A stretch of DNA of 64,000 bases from Azolla pinnata (GCA_037176905.1 JBBBWG010010223.1:1-64000); one strand, 5' to 3'; numbered from the stretch's first letter, positions 12,277 through 24,215 are shown. Notes: a model not told the origin generated them from the letters alone. Program-made: numbers and translations.

Positions 12277-12850
12277 GTGCCAAGCAAGATCTCGTCACAT
12301 AGAGCACAATGTTGGTATGCTTGTGCTGTATGGATGCAGTTCTCAAGCATTAAACGTGGATTTCAGAGAATGCTAAGGCAAGGGCATTTCCCACATGAGG
12401 TCACATGTGTTAATGCTCTTAAAGCATGTTGCCATATATCATCACCTTTAGATGCTGGAAATCTGATACGTTCTTTGGGGATTGAATATGGTTTCAAGAA
12501 AAATATGATGATTGGGAGTGCTTTGCTGGACATATGTGAGATGCGCAGATCTCGAGGATGCTGAAAGAGTATTTTAAGGTCCGACAATGCATGATACGGT
12601 TGCTTGGTGTGCACCAATTGCTCGTTGTATTTCGAATAGTAAACATTGGAAGGCTATTGAGCTGTATAAAGAAATATTTCACAAGCCAAATGAAGTTATT
12701 TTTCTGTCTCAGTATGCAGACAAGTTAGGTTGTCTGTATCGAATCGGTTCATTCCTCTGTTTAGTTAGGAAAGATTTTGTTCCTAGTCCTACAAAAGAGT
12801 GTATAAACTGTATTTGTGAACATCCTTGGATGATCCAGGTGTATGAATGA
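12277..12850 (+). pseudogene. Decayed pentatricopeptide repeat (PPR) gene fragment
   Basis: PPR proteins are organelle RNA-binding factors, and the plant PLS subclass often serves C-to-U RNA editing. Two adjoining frames carry consecutive PPR-like helices. The first (from about 12360) has FQRMLRQGHFPHEVTCVNAL, KACCHISSPLDAGNLI and IGSALLDI. The second (from about 12554) has EDAERVF, then HDTVAWCAPIARCISNSKHW and KAIELYKEIFHKP. The frame changes near 12540 and an in-frame stop follows DAERVF at 12575. No start, no complete repeat array and no E/DYW tail are visible. This is a truncated, frameshifted copy of a host gene. A short functional gene is unlikely; an unmodelled intron at 12540 is the alternative. 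Confidence 0.7.
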
Positions 12851-15800
12851 AGATGAAAAGATGCTTTAACAAGATGGGCCTTCCAGATTGGACATAGCTG
12901 CTCGGACTTTGATGCTTAATAAGTGCAAGATTTTTGGGGACGTTGAGGTTGGAAGCCATGGATTTGATCAGATCTTTGAAATAAATTAGGAGGTGCATGT
13001 CTATATTCTGAGATGTATGTCGGCGAAAGAAGATGCCCAAGCTCTGAAAAATGTCAAATGGAGCAGTGCACTAAAAATATCGCTGACACGGATAGCTTCA
13101 ATCTAAGTGCAAAAATATGGCACAAAAGGCCATGTACCAAGGTATGGGCTTTTAAACCAACCAGATCGTTATAAAAGCGATTATGTGTAAACTTTTTGCA
13201 AAAGCTTAAAAAGCTTCGTCTGTGCTGTGCGCAGGTATAAGGCGTAAAGTCCACGTGCCATGAACGGAATATGGATTCAGAACCATATGATGCATCGGGC
13301 ATTGTTGCTACAAACTTTTGCGAATGGTGGATTTTGTCAGCAGTACGGTTCGAATCCAGTGGCTCAGAATCGAGAGAACGCAATTAATCATCTCAAATCG
13401 CAGCTGATGACTGTTTTTGGTATCGATTCATACACGCCAATTAATTCAGCGCCATTGCATTCATTGATTGGGTCATTTTGTTTCGATGTTTTGAGAAAGG
13501 TTGTCAAATGGTCATTGAATACTCATGGTGAAGTGGTCAAAGTGAGAACACAACTAATGATTCAGCTCTCATCGTCTAATAAGAAGGATCCCTATCTTTC
13601 TGATTTGAATTAATTCGTTCACACGTGCTTATCGTAAGGTTAAGCAAAACCATTGAATTACTGATCGAGTCATGGTTATGTCCACTACCAGCTAAGAAGG
13701 ATTGTTGACAAATCGTGCGAGAAAGGCAGCAAAACAACTTTAGATAGAAAATATGCAAAAAATCATCTCGATTAGCAGGCTATGGCTTAGCCGCAAGGCG
13801 ATGCCGATGTTAAGAAACAGATCCGTTTATCATCGATTTCCTCGCGACTTCAAAGAGATGCCCTCTTGCAGTGGCATATTTCACTACAATCGATGCCACA
13901 TATATATGCATATATATACATATAGATATAAGTAATCAAAAGCTCCATGAACCGCTCACGATGAAAATTGCGATAATCTCTCTCTCTTTCTCTCTTTACG
14001 ATCGATCAGCTTGATCGAACCCATGATTGCAAGCCCAAAGTTTTGTGCAATTTCGATGCGTGCACGAGGACGTTCTTATGGTCAGTCAAACCGATACTTG
14101 TGAAAGAGCCCAAAAGAGCCCATTTAAGTATTTGGCATGAAAATTTTACTTTTAAGGCTCTAATCATTTAATAACAACACCTAGGGCAACATCATGTTTT
14201 TCCCCGTAGACGCTTTCGAGAGCAGGTTTTTCGGCTACTTTGAGAAACAAAGGCATTAATTTTGTGCAATTACTAGCACCTTTTGTTCCATGACTTTGAT
14301 GTAAAGCATCGCTGGAAGAAAGCACCGAGATCAGGCGACTCGCTAACGATTAGTTTGTGCTCTGCACATGCGACTCCGGTGCACGAACTCTCGCTCGTGA
14401 TGTTGATACGATCATGCAGAAATCGGCCGCATTGCCGCCTGACGAAATCGAGTTGCTCCCTGAAACCCGATACAGGTGTTCGAACTTGTGAGGAAAGCAA
14501 TAGGATTCACATGTCTCAGTGTGCGGAAAGCTAATGGCCGAGCAAAGGAGCAGATAAACAATACAAGCGATTGATTGAGTACACGAAAGGGCGAACGAAA
14601 ACAAGAAGAATGAATACTTGGGAGGAGACAAGTATATCATCTAAGAAACGGTAATTATTATTTTTCTCGAGAAATATTCCGTCATTAGTTATAAAAAGAA
14701 AATGTATTGGAATACCATGTATTCATTCTTAGGTGTAAGGACACAAGTACAAATAAACAATATCTCTACGGCTAAATTGTAGGCAATCATAATGATAAAG
14801 TTATGGCCACCTTGTTGTACATAGTGGTTTGTATGCCAAGATAAATGTTAAGATATGAGAGGGGGGGAGGGAAAGGTACCTTGGGGTAATATAGTTCTAA
14901 ACAAATATCGTATTAGACATGTTGAAAAAGTTAATTAACTGTATGCATTACTTATGATGGACTTTATGTGTATATGTAGAATACAGGTACAATATTCAAT
15001 GTAGTTAATTTGTAAGTTTGCAACTAGACTTACACCTTAGAGTATAATTTAATCAAAGAATAAGGTTAATTTGATGGTCTCCATACTATCACAACGAACT
15101 CGATGTGCTTGAAGTGCTTGAAAGCGAGAGCCTTGCCAAGCCGTTAGCAGAGTCTCCACGTATCGACCAGAAGGGTCCTCACACAAAGGATCGATCGTTA
15201 ACTTTCTTTTAAAGATCCAATCTTACGGTTGGTTCTGTTTACACACGCGAGATCTCTCACAATGTCGTGTCTAAGCAAAAGCATTTGGAATCTCGTAAAA
15301 ATCCGGCCTTCGGCCTCTGATTAAAAATAACCGACGTACGCTTACATCCTGCGGTTGCGAACGCAATGTTGTATCGAAGCAGCAAGCTGACGAGTGTCCA
15401 GAAACAAGATTTCGGAAACAGGGGAAGAACCCATGGCCTATGCTTACTTAACTTACTTACTTACTTACTTTGTCTGTGGATTCAGACAAGGGGGAGGATG
15501 GACCCCAAAAACTGGAGATACGATACAATACAAAGGTACAATACAATAATGGGGGAGACACGTAACGAGACATCGGATTGGATGTGGGGCATTCAAAAGA
15601 GAGTGCCCCTCTCCGTCCTCCCTCAGCTGGTTTATATGGAAAGCAAGATGTAAAGTAAAGCGAGGCAAGAGCCTGAAAGGATCGTTAGTCTGATGCCAGA
15701 TACCGCAGTAAAAGCAGAAGCAGAAGAAGCAGCAGAAGCAGAAGAAGAAGAAGAAGATTAAGAAAGAAAGAATCAGGGTTCTGGGACCCCGATGACCATC

Positions 15801-16079
15801 ACGTGATCTCCCTGTTAAGGGAAAGTTCGTTCCCTTTTAAACTTTTAAAAAGGGGCTCGTAAGTTCGCGCCGTACAGATGCATACATACATACATATACA
15901 CACACATATACACCAATGTTCTCTGTGCATCTGTCTGTTTGTCTGTCTTTCTCTTTCTTTCGATCTGTGTCTGATGGCGGAGTAAAAAAAAAAAAAACAA
16001 ATCCGCATTCGCTTTGATGCCGTGAACATATTCTTTTCGCCCCCCAGGCTCCCTCCCTCCCCCCCTCCTTGTTTCTGGG
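12851..16079. other. Intergenic, no recognised gene
   Basis: Long non-coding stretch. A 117-codon open frame at 13260-13613 (with NPVAQNRENAINHLKSQL) is unrecognised and may be chance or the trace of an old element. Small simple repeats are present: TATATA/CATA near 13900-13930, TTAC repeats at 15448-15471, CAG/AAG-type repeats at 15710-15760 and CATA/CACA near 15882-15910. Nothing else is supported. Confidence 0.4.
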
Positions 16080-16082
16080 ATG

Positions 16083-17142
16083 ATCATTCATTCATTCATT
16101 CATTCATTCATTCATTCACGGAAGCAACATCCGCTTTTAGCACGTACGCAATGGTAAATGTTTGCCCATCCCATTCCTCTTCCTCATCATCACCATCATC
16201 ACCATCATCATCATCACCATCATCACCATCATGATCATGATCATGATGGTCATCATCACCACCATTACCATCATGATCATCATGATCATCATCACCACCA
16301 TTACCATCATGATCATCATCACCACCATCATCATCACCACCACCACCACCACCATCATCATCACCACCATCATCGCCACCATCATCACCACCACCATCAT
16401 CACCATCATCACCACCACCATCATCACCATCATCATCACCATCATAATCATCATCATCATCATCATCACCACCACCACCACCACCACCATCATCACCACC
16501 ATCATCATCATCACCATCATCACCACCACCACCACCATGATCATCACCATCACCATCATCACCACCACCACCATCATCATCACCATCACCATCATCACCA
16601 CCACCATCATCACCATCACACCACCATCATCATCATCATCATCGCCGATGTCATCATCACCACCATCACCATCACCACCATTAATATCATCATCATCATC
16701 TTCTTCTTCTTCTTCACCATCATCATCATCATCATATCATCATCAGCTTCTTCTTCTTCTTCTTCTTCTCCATCATCATCATCATCATCTTCTTCTTCTT
16801 CTTCTTCTTCCTCTCCATCATCATCATCATCATCTTCTTCTTCTTCTTCTTCTTCTTCTTCATCTTCAGCATCACCACCATTAATATCACCATCATCACC
16901 ATCATCATCATCAGCACCATCATCATCATCAGCACCATCACCATCATCACCATCACCACCATTAACATCATCTTCATCTTCATCTTCTTCTTCATCATCA
17001 CCACCGTCACCATCATCATCATCATCATCATCATCATCTTCTTCTTCTTCTTCTTTGGCCTCTTTGTAGACGTTAAAACTTTCTATTCTATTTTATTCTC
17101 TTTCTCTTCGTCTTCTTCTTCTTCTTCTTCTTCTTCTTCTTC
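16083..17142. repeat. Giant ATC/ACC/TTC trinucleotide microsatellite
   Basis: ATTC tetranucleotides (about 16083-16117) are followed from about 16174 by almost uninterrupted CAT/CAC triplets, then mixed CAT and TTC blocks up to about 17050, and a final TTC run at 17110-17142. The + strand is nearly free of G over more than 800 bases. All three frames stay open for hundreds of codons (poly-His, poly-Ser, poly-Ile/Thr), but this follows from the composition and is not evidence of coding. Confidence 0.95.
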
Positions 17143-17303
17143 TGGGTGCCAGATTCTATGACCATGGTTTTTGGTCGAAACATGCCTGCTCACGATCGCA
17201 CGCAGACATGGCTAAAGCCACTTGTTTAATTAATTAAGCCAAGAAGGAACCCCAACACAAAGTTAAAGAAGATCGACACCACAGTAATAGAAAAGCGAGC
17301 GGG

Positions 17304-17357
17304 GTTTAGGGTTTTAGGGTTGTAGGGTTTTAGGGTTGTAGGGTTTTAGGGTTTTTC
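17304..17357. repeat. Interstitial TTTAGGG-like tract
   Basis: Five or six units alternating TTTTAGGG and TTGTAGGG, i.e. degenerate plant telomere repeats, lie between simple-sequence DNA and a pyrimidine-rich stretch. Confidence 0.85.
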
Positions 17358-17605
17358 TTCAGCTTCTCTTTTATACGCGTGTACGTGCCCCGCTAGATCT
17401 GCCCCCCTTTTTTTTTAGGTATACGCCTCGTACGTACAGAGGGCCCTTTTCACACTCGTACCGCTCTTTTACGCGCCTCCGACGTCTCTGTTGCTGGTTT
17501 TTTTTTTTCTTCTTTTAATTTCACCGGTGCCCATTCCTGTCGTTCTCGCTCCTATTCCTCCTGTTTCCGTGCTCTTGTTTCTTCGCTTCATCTCTAGAAT
17601 GCATG

Positions 17606-17712
17606 GTTAGGGTTTAGGGTTTACGGTTTACGGTTTACGGTTTAGAGTTTACAGTTTACGGTTTACGGTTTACGGTTTAAGATTCAGGGTTTAGGGTTTA
17701 GGGTTTAAGGTC
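17606..17712. repeat. Degenerate telomere-like tract (TTTAGGG / TTTACGG)
   Basis: About fourteen 7-bp units. TTTAGGG at both ends flanks a core in which TTTACGG has spread, suggesting local expansion of a mutated telomere unit. Confidence 0.85.
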
Positions 17713-18847
17713 CAAGATTCCTGGTTGAGACTTTAACTTAACACCTGTATGTAGCTTGATAAAGCTTTCTCATGAAAGTTTGACAAAGGAAAGCTCTCCC
17801 CCTTCCTCCTTTCTTTATTTTTCTCCTTCTTGTTTGTTTTGGAGCATTTCTCTTTGGACCATGACTGGAGGATATTGTGTGCCTCAGAGATTGTACAAGA
17901 GCCAAAAAGATTTACATGTTAGGTCCACTGGCCACCACATGTTTTTCTCTCATTAACAAATCCGATACACACACACACACACACACACACATACACTTAT
18001 GCAATTCTTAAAAAATCTTCTAAAAGCTGTTTGTCTGGGTGTCTGTCTGTGTGTCTGTCTGTTTGTCTGTCTCTCTTTCCAGCTCCGGTTTTTTGTTTTT
18101 CTTCTTCCCTCGTTCCGTTAGCCATTGAATAAGATCCCTAATTAACGATCGAGACGCCGATCGTATGGAGTAAGAAGAAGGCACTGACAGAGGTGGGGTC
18201 GGATGGGGGGGCCTTTCTGCGAAGGAAGAAGCTCTTTTTTTCGTTCTCCCTTTTAACCATTGCATGCAGACGTCTGCGATGATGATGATGATGGTGACGA
18301 TAGTGATGAGGATGGTGATGATGATGATGGTGATGATGATACAAAAAGGGCCTCCTGATTACACGTGACATCGTGTTCCAATCTAACCAAGAAAAAAAGT
18401 TGCAAACGGCATTGCCATCGATCACATACATACATACATACATACATACATACAGAGACTCATGTTCGATTGGAGTCAGACCTCGACCAGAGGCTTCAGC
18501 TTCGTCGTTTCGGTTCGATTCAGGTATGGCTTCTACTGTTTGTTATTCTGGTTCGAGCCGGAACAAAAGCTTGGATGGTTTAAGATGGTTCAATGGCTCA
18601 ATTCGATTCGGTTTAGTTCAATTCGGTTCGATTCAGGAGTGGCTTCTGTTGTTGCTTTGGTTCAAGCCAGAACCAAAACTCCAAAAGCTTGAGATCTATC
18701 ATATGGTTCAAACCATCGTGTCCATGCACACCACTCTTTTTTTATATATGTGGGACCTTGTCTTCCCCTTTTCAACTTTCCTTTTTTCTCTTCTTCTTCT
18801 TCTTCTTCTTTTGCCTTCTTTGGCCATCTTCTTCTCTTATATTATGT

Positions 18848-18884
<37 letters not shown>

Positions 18885-19490
18885 TGTTTTAAAATGGGTG
18901 ATGCTATCGATCTGCCGATGTCAACGTCAGTGTAAATGTCACGTAAAGCCGTCGACGAGGGGGAGGGAGAGAGGGGGGTGAATAGCGTCGATGTTGACGC
19001 CGACGTAAATGGCGTAAAAAAGGGCATCTCGGAGGCAACGCAAGAAACTGGAAGGTGTGGATGAATCGGATCTGGAAAAAACCAGCATTAAAAAAGAAAG
19101 TAGTTTCGATAACAAGGTTTTTTTTGTATTGTCATGTTTTGTTACAATATAACCAGAGAAGAAGATCGAAGCAGAAACATCTCCTTTCTGTTATATATAT
19201 ATATGTATATGTATATGTAACGAGCACACGATACATATCGCAAAGGGCAAACACATCGCCCCAGAAGGCTTCTGCTTTAAACTCGTGCGCACGAAGAACC
19301 CTTCTTTTATGTTTTTATTTTTCTACCAACAGATCTTTGGCTCCTCGTTGCCCGTCTGTCTGCTTCAAAACCCTAAACCAAGAAGAGCCCTAAAGGTAAC
19401 GAAAAAAGCCTTTCTGTAATGTTTGTGATTGTGGTGGTGGTCTCTGCTGATGCTCTGCACTCGATCCGCGTATCAATCGATTGTTGGACG
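17713..19490. other. Intergenic with many short simple repeats
   Basis: No gene is recognised. Simple repeats: CA dinucleotides at about 17970-17993, TCTG/TTTG tetranucleotides near 18030-18070, GATGAT/GGTGAT near 18278-18340, CATA at 18424-18454, TTC near 18790-18812 and GA at 18853-18880. The segment 18500-18680 repeats words such as GGTTCGATTCAGG and TTCAATTCGGTTCGATTCAG, an imperfect local duplication. Confidence 0.5.
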
Positions 19491-19499
19491 ACCTCGGAT

Positions 19500-20525
19500 T
19501 GGAGAGCTCGATTCATTTGCTGTATTCGATTAACAGAAGTTAGTAATTTCAGAAAACCAATCGATCTAGCGTTCAATCGATTGATTAGGCATTAGGTTGA
19601 TAAAACTCGGTGTTAATATACCACTTTCTAGTTTCAGTAGATGTTGATGTGTAATTAAGAAATCCCTTTAAACAAGTAATTAAAGAAAATAAGGGAAGGG
19701 GTTCACAATAACAGCGGAAGCTCAATCTGTATCTCTCGCTCTCTTTGCGTAGATACTTGTATGTGTTTATGTATCTATGTTGTCAAAGAACGTGTATTTT
19801 ATAAAGAAGTTATGTTTTGGATTACTCAGACGTATTCTACACGTATTTTACGTTTTGGAACTGTAGTTTTTTTTCTAATCCAACTTTACCAATGTCGAAA
19901 AAAATTCTTACTAGGGCTGGCGTTCTCTCTTCAAAGCGAATATTACTCATTCTGTAAACTTAAAATTTCGAATTTGATCTTTCTATAATTCGAGATTTTT
20001 GTCAAATTTATCGACTCCAGTAAATGGAATATCGAAAATCTTAGTGACATGTAGGTTTAATTTACTGATAATCTGTATAAATTTTAATGCATTAACTTGT
20101 ACTTAACGTGTTTAACATATTTAACAATTAATTGTTAGGTTTTTAAGTTTATACGTATTTTGAGATTTTTATAAGCTTCTTACTGGAAGAATTACGAAAA
20201 ATGCCTAACAAAATTATAAACCACATTGTAACACCTACTGAAATCAGAAATTAAAAATTAACAACTACTGTCATCTCCCACTAAAAAATAACATACAATT
20301 AATCCCGACAGTATAATGTTAATTGATTTTGTTCCTAATCACTCTCCATAGTTGATCCTAATCGATTCCCTTACTATATTCGATTAACAAAAGCCAGTAA
20401 CCTTAGAATCTTATTAATCAATTAATCGAGCATTAATTTTTAAAACAAGGCACTAATTGCCAGTTTTTGGTTCCAGTAGGCGTTAAAATGTAATTTGCAG
20501 TTTCGTTAAATGTTTTTCTTGGTAA
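19500..20525. repeat. AT-rich dispersed repeat (copy B, double)
   Basis: Two related modules. 19525-19640 (GATTAACAGAAGTTAGTAAT ... TTTCTAGTTTCAGTAGATG) resembles 20380-20490 (GATTAACAAAAGCCAGTAAC ... TTTTGGTTCCAGTAGGCG). Between them, 20190-20290 repeats the ACAAAATTATAAA motif of copy A. The family is AT-rich, lacks recognisable coding capacity, and its ends could not be defined by eye. Confidence 0.55.
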
Positions 20526-20732
20526 TTCTCTCTTTCTTATTAGATACTTTTAAAATACGTAACATACGTATTGTACGTATATGAAAATGCCGACGTATTT
20601 TAACAACATTGGTATGTATGTATGTATATACAAATGGCATAGTCCTCCCAAAATGTAATGTATTTTCAACGGGTACCCTCCGCAAATTTACTTCTTTATT
20701 CCTACATTGCATCAGAAGGGCATGAAAAAAAA

Positions 20733-20890
20733 AAAAAAGTAAAATAAAGTAAAATAAAGTAAAATAAAATAAAATAAATAAAACAAAATAAAATGAAAAT
20801 AATAAAACAAAACAAAATAAAATAAATAAAACAAAGTAAAATAAAATAAAATAAAATAATAAATAAAAATAACAATAAAAAACAATATGC
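20733..20890. repeat. AAAAT/AAAAC-rich low-complexity tract
   Basis: About 150 bases made almost entirely of TAAAA, TAAAT and AAAACA units, with very few C or G. It has no coding meaning, although the opposite strand stays open and encodes a Phe/Tyr/Leu-rich string. Confidence 0.85.
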
Positions 20891-21289
20891 ATGGCCGGCG
20901 TCTTCTTTTTATCGAATTCAAAATTCGTTTTTTTGTTTTTCGGCTGTTTTTGGGCGGGCTCTTTTATTTTTCTGATTTTCTGGCTATTTGGAAATGCGAG
21001 AAAACAAGAAGAAAGAAAAAACGAACGCAGTGTTATGTTTTTTGTGTTTGGGAGGCCCAATTTATTTTATTTCATTTACTCGAATTGTTAATCGGGAAAA
21101 AGTTGCACGGATTAATGTGGATAATGAATGAGGGGTTGATTGGTAACTGATGCCCAACATTAAAAACTATAGAGTAATAGGGTTTTTAATACGCAGTAAA
21201 TAAATTATTACCCCCAATAATAATAATAATAATAATCCTATTCCTCTACCATCTTTTCAATTAGGTTTCCCGCATATATATATTACTAT

Positions 21290-21680
21290 AGGGAGGATTA
21301 CTAAAAAAAAACCTACTAGAATCAGAAATTACAAAAATTAATGCCTACTCTCATATTCCACTAAAAACAATTAACATCCGATTAGTTCTGTTAAGCATAG
21401 CGGTTAATCGGTTCCATTCCCAAATCGCTCCACACTAATTGCTCATGAATTGATTCCCTTAACATATTGGATTAACGAAAAGTTAACAGTTTTAGAAGTG
21501 AGTAGCGCACTACTTTGGTGCCAACAGATGAGCTGAGCGCTGCTCAGTGAGATAATTGTCATGTTGATTGAGCTTGCAATGAATTGATTTGGCGTTAATC
21601 AAGTAAGTGATCGAGTGTTAATTTTCTTAGAAGTAAGCGTTAATCAAGTAATTTTTCCCACACATAACACTTGTAAAATA
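21290..21680. repeat. AT-rich dispersed repeat (copy C)
   Basis: Contains CAGAAATTACAAAAATTAAT, CTCATATTCCACTAAAAACA and TTGGATTAACGAAAAGTTAA, each matching copies A, B or D with scattered differences. ATA and AAT simple repeats lie just upstream (21210-21240, 21274-21287). Confidence 0.55.
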
Positions 21681-22064
21681 CATATCTGTAGGCATGCATA
21701 AATGTTTGTTTATGAATTAATATCTATTTGCGATTGATTAATCGGACGCGAAGCTCATAGCTCGGTGTGATGGTCGGCGGCTGAGAGAAGGTCGGGAAAG
21801 AAAATGCGGGAAAGAAAAGCTCCGAGAAAAAAAAACATGATAAAAAATGCCTGGAAAATAATGTGCCACTTTAGATCGCGGGGTCAAATGTTGATGAAAT
21901 AATAAACAACACAAGGGACGGAAAAATATGGTGGGAATCAATTGGGTCGGTCAAAATTCGGGAAAAATCCCACGTCCACAAAAAACAGCAAAGCAAAACG
22001 CAAAAAGCAAAACGCAAAAAGCAAAAGGCAAAACGCAAAACGCGGAGATTACCCAAAGAATGCC

Positions 22065-22400
22065 TGACAAATTTATCGATTTCGTTCTAACGCCTGCTAG
22101 GATTCGTCATTACGGATCAATCAATGCCTAGCTTCATTTCTCACTAAGACGTAGCACCCCGACTAATCGATTAACATCGGATTAACTAGATTCTGGAATG
22201 ATTGACTTTTGTCAATCGATCGGAGAAGGGAGATCGAGCAGTAAGCAACGGTAGGAAGCAGGAAGCGAGTGGTAAATAGCAGAAGCAAGATTGCGAATCG
22301 ACGAGCACGAGAAGAGCGATCGGTAGCGAACGTAAATCGATTAGGAATTAATCGATTGGTGAGAAAACCCGGCGTAATGTTTTATAAGTTCTAATTTAGC
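22065..22400. repeat. AT-rich dispersed repeat (copy D, diverged)
   Basis: Shares the module order of copy C: a GTAATGACG/TTACGGAT-like block, TCAATGCCTAG, TTCATTTCTCACTAAG, then ATTAACATCGGATTAACTAG. It is less similar than copies A-C. It is followed by many ATCGATT words and then by the polypurine block. Confidence 0.4.
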
Positions 22401-22659
22401 GGACGCGAAAAATGTAAGCAATAAGTTTAGTAGGAACTCTTTGGTGAAGTCTTCCAATTGAAAAACCAGGGGACGGGAAAAATGGCGGTCAAAAACAAAG
22501 TCGGGAAAATCTCAAAAAAACAAAAAAAACTAAAACAAAAACTAAACAAAAGAAAAAAACAAAAAAGAAGGAAATAAAGGCCAGAGAATTTGGTTCACCG
22601 GGAAATAAAGGCCAAAAGCAAAATGAAAAAAATAAGAATAAAAAAAGGGCCAAGGAAGT

Positions 22660-23299
22660 CGCGCGGGGAAAAAAAAAAACAGTGAAGAGAGAAGAAAAAG
22701 CAAAAGGGCGCGAAGAGAGAAGAAAAAGCAAAAGGGAACGAAGAGAGAAGAAAAAGCAAAAGGGAAGAAAAGCCAAAAGCAAAAAGAGGCAGAAGAGAGA
22801 GGAAAAGCAAAAAGGGGCAGAAGAGAGAAGAAAAGCAAAAAGCGACACAAGAGAGAAGAAAAGCAAAAAGCGACAGAAGAGAGAAGAAAAGCAAAAGCGA
22901 CAGAAGAGAGAGGAAAATAAAAAAGGGACAGAAGAGAGAAGAAAATAAAAAAGGGACAGAAGAGAGAAGAAAAGCAAAAAGGGCAAGAAGAGAGAAGATA
23001 ATAAAAAAGGGACAGAAGAGAGAAGAAAAGCAAAAAGGGCAAGAAGAGAGAAGAAAGCAAAAAGGGGCAGAAGAGAGAAGGAAATAAAAAAGGGACAGAA
23101 GAGAGAAGAAAATAAAAAAGGGACAGAAGAGAGAAGAAAATAAAAACGGGACAGAAGAGAGAAGAAAAGCAAAATGGGAAAGAAGAGAGAAGAAAGCAAA
23201 AAGGGGCAGAAGAGAGAGGAAACGCAAAAAGAGACAGAAGAGAGAAGAAAACCAAAAGCGGAAGAGAGAGAAAGAGAAAGAGAGTCTAGAGAGAGAAGG
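22660..23299. repeat. Polypurine 27-bp-type minisatellite
   Basis: About 24 units of a purine-only repeat of roughly 25-29 bp, each with GAAGAGAGAAGAAAAGCAAA or GAAGAGAGAAGAAAATAAAA and then a GGGACA or GGGGCA core. C and T are rare over about 600 bases. All frames on the opposite strand are open as Phe/Leu/Ser-rich strings purely because of composition. Confidence 0.9.
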
Positions 23300-23359
23300 A
23301 CCGGTCCTCTCTCTATCTCTTCTCTCTATCTCCTCTTTCTATCTCCTCTCTCTAGACTC

Positions 23360-23366
<7 letters not shown>
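23272..23366. other. Palindrome at purine-to-pyrimidine switch
   Basis: The purine tract ends in AGAGTCTAGAGAGAGAAGGA. The centre ACCGGT (23300-23305) is a perfect palindrome within GGACCGGTCC, and the strand then becomes pyrimidine-rich, with CTCTCTCTAGACTCTC at about 23347-23362 complementary to the left arm. The structure could fold as a long hairpin or cruciform. It lies about 1.0 kb upstream of the CCCH-gene start codon. Confidence 0.75.
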
Positions 23367-23403
<37 letters not shown>

Positions 23404-24016
23404 TCCAGCTACCATATCTAGTCGCCTTCTTCATCTTCTTCTTCTCTACCCCAAGCTCTCTCTCTCTCTCTGACAGCCATGGAGCTTCTTCTTCTCCCTT
23501 CTGCTGCTCTTGCTTCTTCTTCTTCTTCCGCTTCTTCTGCTTCCTCCTCTTCTGCTTCTTCTCTACAAGCAGCTTCTTCTGCCATTACGCCCTCCGCCTT
23601 TCATGGCCGTCTACTACCACCAACTCCTGCTTCTCCTTCTCCTTCTCCCTCTTCTGCTTCTTCTGCTTCTTCTGCTTCCTCGCTTCCATCTCCGTCTTCT
23701 GCTCCCCCGCTCCTCCCCCAGCTGTTGTTGTTGTTGTTGTAGCGGGAGTTGTTGCAGAGAACGCCATAGCTTCTCCCCCCCGAGCTCCCTCCTCTTCCTG
23801 TAAATACACGCCCGCCTTTCCCAACCACGCACAGCTCCCCGGCGTCTTCTTCTTCTTCTTCTTCTTCGGCATCGTTGTCATCGCTGGATTGCTTCCCCCC
23901 CCATTCTCCTCCTTCTGCGCTCTTCCTGCAACCGCGCCTTCAGCTCCGCCTCTTGGAATCCGCCAAGATTCATTCCTCCGTACGCCGAGATTCCCCGGGC
24001 GTCGACCAGCCCCACC

Positions 24017-24215
24017 TCCATCGGCGCTTGCGGAGAAAGATCGCCTGGAGATTCGCCGCAGGAGGTCATCATCGGGCAAGGCTGCAGCCGTTCCACTCCA
24101 TTGGAGCTTGCAGAGAAAGATTGTCTGGAGATTCTCCGCGGAGGTCATCATCAGGTAAGGCTGCAGCCGCTGCACTCCATTGGAGCTTGCGGAGAAAGAT
24201 TCTCTGGAGATCCGG
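24017..24215. repeat. About 80-bp tandem repeat in CCCH-gene leader
   Basis: Two and a half units start at about 24017, 24097 and 24176, each with TCCATTGGAGCTTGCGGAGA-like sequence and GGAGGTCATCATCAGGTAAG. The CAG|GTAAGG within a unit looks like a 5' splice site, so repeated donors may lie in the 5' leader of the downstream gene. Confidence 0.75.

Noticed and set aside
13260-13613. 117-codon frame considered as a gene
   Set aside because: No recognisable domain, no flanking splice or promoter signal, and it sits in repeat-rich DNA.
16158-17069. 303-codon poly-His/poly-Ser open frame and its overlapping frames
   Set aside because: All frames are open because the strand is nearly G-free triplet DNA; no non-repetitive domain and no gene structure.
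22489-23255. Minus-strand frames of 210-237 codons rich in Phe, Leu and Ser
   Set aside because: They mirror the polypurine minisatellite in all three frames, so openness is compositional.
16000-24000. CRISPR-like or integron-like regular arrays
   Set aside because: The tandem arrays have no unique spacers of constant length, and the window is eukaryotic.
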